Shown piece by piece: positions 62,057-64,000 of a stretch of 64,000 nucleotides of DNA. The stretch lies in assembly GCF_020055675.1 (NCBI RefSeq), contig NZ_JAIPUS010000002.1, forward strand, positions 182,813 to 246,812, given 5' to 3'. Made by a program: the position numbers and the translations under genes. Position 1 is the stretch's first letter, and every line of letters begins with the position of its first letter. The notes under the pieces are model-generated. The model did no database searches and was not told where the DNA came from. It saw nothing but the letters and a program-made list of their open reading frames with translations. Source of the DNA: Marivita sp. Lineage in GTDB: Bacteria > Pseudomonadota > Alphaproteobacteria > Rhodobacterales > Rhodobacteraceae.

Positions 62057-63913
62057 TTACCAGTCATCGTCTTTCAGTCCCAATTTCTTGAGCCTTGAAT
62101 ACAGCGTTGTCGGCTTGATCCCCAGAAGTGCTGCCGCACCCTTTTCGCCCGACACCCGGCCGCCCGCCTCTTTCATGCAGGCAATGATGTTCGTCCTGCG
62201 AATTTGTTCGACGTCTGCTTCGGTCAGCAAGGTGGAATTTGGCAAAGTCCCTGGTGCGACCTGGCTTTGGAACTCCACCTGCAGCTTGTCAGACTGGGAG
62301 ACGATGGCCCCGCGTTCGATCACGTTGGCCAGTTCGCGGACATTTCCGGGCCAGTGGTACTGTTGCAGCTTTCGCATGGCACCTTCGGTAACAACAGGAA
62401 CCTTCCGGCCCAGCCGTTTGCATATGATCCGAAGCAAATGGGCCGTCAGGATCGGGATATCCTCTGGCCGGTCCCGCAGGGGTGGGCACAAAATTGGGAA
62501 AACCCCGAGGTGCAACATCAGATCCTGACGCAGCCGCCCCGCCTGTACCTCCCGATCAACATCGCGGTTGGTTGAGGCGATGACCCGCAGGTCAAGACTG
62601 CGGGCGCGATCATCGCCCAGCCGGATCACCTCTCGGTTCCGGAGCGCATCCAGCAAATGGCCCTGAAGCTCGATCGGGATGTCAGCGACCTCTTCAATGA
62701 ACAAGGTGCCGCCATGGGCCAGTTCCAGCTTTCCGGGCCGGTCCTTGAGCGCACCTTGAAATGCGCCGCGCACCTGTCCAAACAGTTCGCTTCCGACATT
62801 TTCAGCTGTGATCGCCCCGGCCTTGAAGTGGATCATGGGGCGACGTTTGCGCGGGCTGTCCTTGTGAATGGCCGAGGCCACCAGAGACTTGCCAACGCCG
62901 CTTTCGCCGCGGATGAACACGGTTGTGTCGGTGGGGGCCACAAGTTCAATCTGTGTGATGATCTTTTGAATGGCCTCCGAGCGGCCAATGATGTCATGAT
63001 GCGCGCGTTCGATGCTGATCGCTTCCTGCAGGTAGGCGTTTTCCTCCTCCAGCTGATCGCGCAGGGCCGCCACCTCTTCCATGGCTTCGCGCAATTTGCG
63101 CTCGCTTTCCCAGCGTTCGGTGATGTCGCGAAAGATCACGACAGCGCCGACCAGTTGCGGGCCGTCGTAGATCGGGGTTGAGACATATTCGACCCGGATT
63201 GGCTTGCCGTCCTTGCGCCAGAACACCTCGTTTTCGATCCGGTTGACCTGTTCGAAGCGGAAAGACTGGTAGATCGGGCATTCATGCGAGGGATAGCGTT
63301 CACCGTCCAGGTGGTGATGGTGGATTTTCGCATGGATATCGTGGCCCAGCAGGTCTTCGGTGGTCCAGCCCAGCATTTCCTGCGCGGCACGGTTCACGAA
63401 TGTGGTCTTGCCATCGGCGTTGACGCCATAGATCCCTTCGCCGGCGGCGTTCAGGATCAATTGGTTCTCGCGCTCGAGGTCGGCAAAGAAGCTTTGCGCG
63501 CGTTGCCATTCTGCAAGGCCGCCTTGATAGAAGTTCCCGGCAGCAACTTCGGCGGCGTGCTGCTCCAGGCCCGCCAGATCAAGCGCGTTCAACAGCAACA
63601 TCTCCTTGCCGTTATGGCGCACTGCCCGTGCTGTAACCTCGCATTGAAGCGGTTCACCCGCTGCGCTTTGCAGGGTCACCCCGCGTGTCCACGCTTTGCC
63701 CCGGTGCTGAACCTCGGCGATGAAGACCACGAAGGTGTCCATGCCGGATGCGACGAAACGGGCGAAATGCGATCCCACCAGAGCCGGATCGCCGAACAGC
63801 GCCCCGGCCTCTGGGGTGGCGGCAAGAATGAGGTCCTCGGCAAGATCAATCAGAAGGGTCGGACCAAAGGCACCAGCAAGCCGGGAATCGTGTGAGGAGT
63901 CTGTATCAAGCAT
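62057..63913 (-). CDS. PAS-AAA-Fis NtrC-like regulator with degenerate GAFTGA motif
   Basis: 618 residues. N-terminal PAS-like domain (about 1-115), second PAS domain (about 150-268, ILNAAGEGIYGVNADGKTTFVNRAAQEMLGW), coiled-coil linker (270-300), AAA+ domain (about 308-540; Walker A GESGVGKS at 336-343, R-finger region RDRPEDIP), and Fis-type HTH at the end (GEKGAAALLGIKPTTLYSRLKKLGL). The sigma54-contact loop reads GAFQGA at 383-388 instead of GAFTGA, and Walker B is FIEE instead of F-hydrophobic-DE. The Thr in GAFTGA is essential for sigma54 contact in the known activators, so this may be a sigma54-independent regulator. A pair of dyads lies upstream. Confidence 0.88.
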   Translation of the reverse strand: MLDTDSSHDSRLAGAFGPTLLIDLAEDLILAATPEAGALFGDPALVGSHFARFVASGMDTFVVFIAEVQHRGKAWTRGVTLQSAAGEPLQCEVTARAVRHNGKEMLLLNALDLAGLEQHAAEVAAGNFYQGGLAEWQRAQSFFADLERENQLILNAAGEGIYGVNADGKTTFVNRAAQEMLGWTTEDLLGHDIHAKIHHHHLDGERYPSHECPIYQSFRFEQVNRIENEVFWRKDGKPIRVEYVSTPIYDGPQLVGAVVIFRDITERWESERKLREAMEEVAALRDQLEEENAYLQEAISIERAHHDIIGRSEAIQKIITQIELVAPTDTTVFIRGESGVGKSLVASAIHKDSPRKRRPMIHFKAGAITAENVGSELFGQVRGAFQGALKDRPGKLELAHGGTLFIEEVADIPIELQGHLLDALRNREVIRLGDDRARSLDLRVIASTNRDVDREVQAGRLRQDLMLHLGVFPILCPPLRDRPEDIPILTAHLLRIICKRLGRKVPVVTEGAMRKLQQYHWPGNVRELANVIERGAIVSQSDKLQVEFQSQVAPGTLPNSTLLTEADVEQIRRTNIIACMKEAGGRVSGEKGAAALLGIKPTTLYSRLKKLGLKDDDW

Positions 63914-63947
63914 CCCTGTATGCGAGCCGCAAACGCAGCCAAACTCA

Positions 63948-63980
63948 ATACGAAAAATCGTAATTTACGAAAAACCGTAA
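63948..63980. promoter_or_regulatory. Tandem dyads TACG-N6-CGTA and TTACG-N6-CGTAA upstream of the PAS-AAA-Fis gene
   Basis: Two near-identical dyads spaced 17 bases centre to centre (63948-63963 and 63965-63980), each with an A-rich core (AAAAAT, AAAAAC). They lie 35-67 bases upstream of the start codon at 63913. Placement suits an autoregulatory operator or activator site of the Fis-HTH protein. Confidence 0.5.
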
Positions 63981-64000
63981 CAATCTTGGCCAATATTTTC

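Noticed and set aside
1..64000. tRNA, rRNA, CRISPR array, integrase or attachment site
   Set aside because: Nothing with the expected structure or motifs was found on either strand.

Overview
The window is GC-rich and densely packed with catabolic operons. Gene content (two TRAP systems, two tripartite tricarboxylate (Tct) systems, two sugar-type ABC systems, isethionate/sulfoacetaldehyde genes, BLUF photoreceptor) points to an alphaproteobacterium of the Rhodobacteraceae, roseobacter-like. That placement is an inference from gene families; no rRNA or tRNA gene is visible. I see no phage genes, CRISPR array or replication origin. The only mobile-element trace is a decayed IS630-type transposase.

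Layout. (1) 1-8035, phosphorus scavenging: a leftward ugp-type operon (TIM-barrel isomerase, GpdQ-like phosphodiesterase, UgpB-A-E-C) diverges from a lone phnM. A good Pho box and the frameshifted tail of phnL lie upstream of phnM, so this looks like the stump of a C-P lyase operon still under PhoB control. (2) 8188-18105, isethionate dissimilation: IclR regulator and TRAP transporter to the left, then GMC dehydrogenase, Xsc, TauZ/YeiH-like exporter and acetate kinase to the right. This is a full route from isethionate through sulfoacetaldehyde to sulfite, acetyl phosphate and acetate. (3) 18657-21687: an isolated glycosyltransferase and a succinate-semialdehyde-type dehydrogenase. (4) 22131-32322: a CobW-family GTPase overlapping a metal amidohydrolase, a LysR regulator, a second TRAP system with an N-acyl-D-amino-acid deacylase, then a cupin and a short flavin amine oxidase. 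(5) 33563-40187: a TctCBA-LysR-CMD operon diverging from an HMG-CoA-lyase-like enzyme and a CaiB CoA-transferase, probably for a branched hydroxy-dicarboxylate. (6) 40929-46992: an isoaspartyl-peptidase pseudogene, LysR, and a second TctCBA operon ending in a gamma-glutamyltransferase-family hydrolase. (7) 47380-56418: a periplasmic OB-fold protein, then a sugar ABC operon with a glycoside hydrolase, a LacI regulator and aldose epimerase. (8) 56494-63980: an NSS-type transporter; a tightly coupled ArsR / half-length permease / methyltransferase / dithiol protein / MBL-fold operon; a BLUF protein; and a PAS-AAA-Fis regulator with an altered GAFTGA loop.

Most modules pair one high-affinity uptake system with one or two enzymes and a local regulator, often with 4-bp ATGA overlaps between genes. 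The most noteworthy points are the relic C-P lyase locus under a Pho box, the half-permease operon preceded by a perfect ArsR-type operator, the CobW-amidohydrolase coupling, and the degenerate sigma54-activator signature in the last gene.
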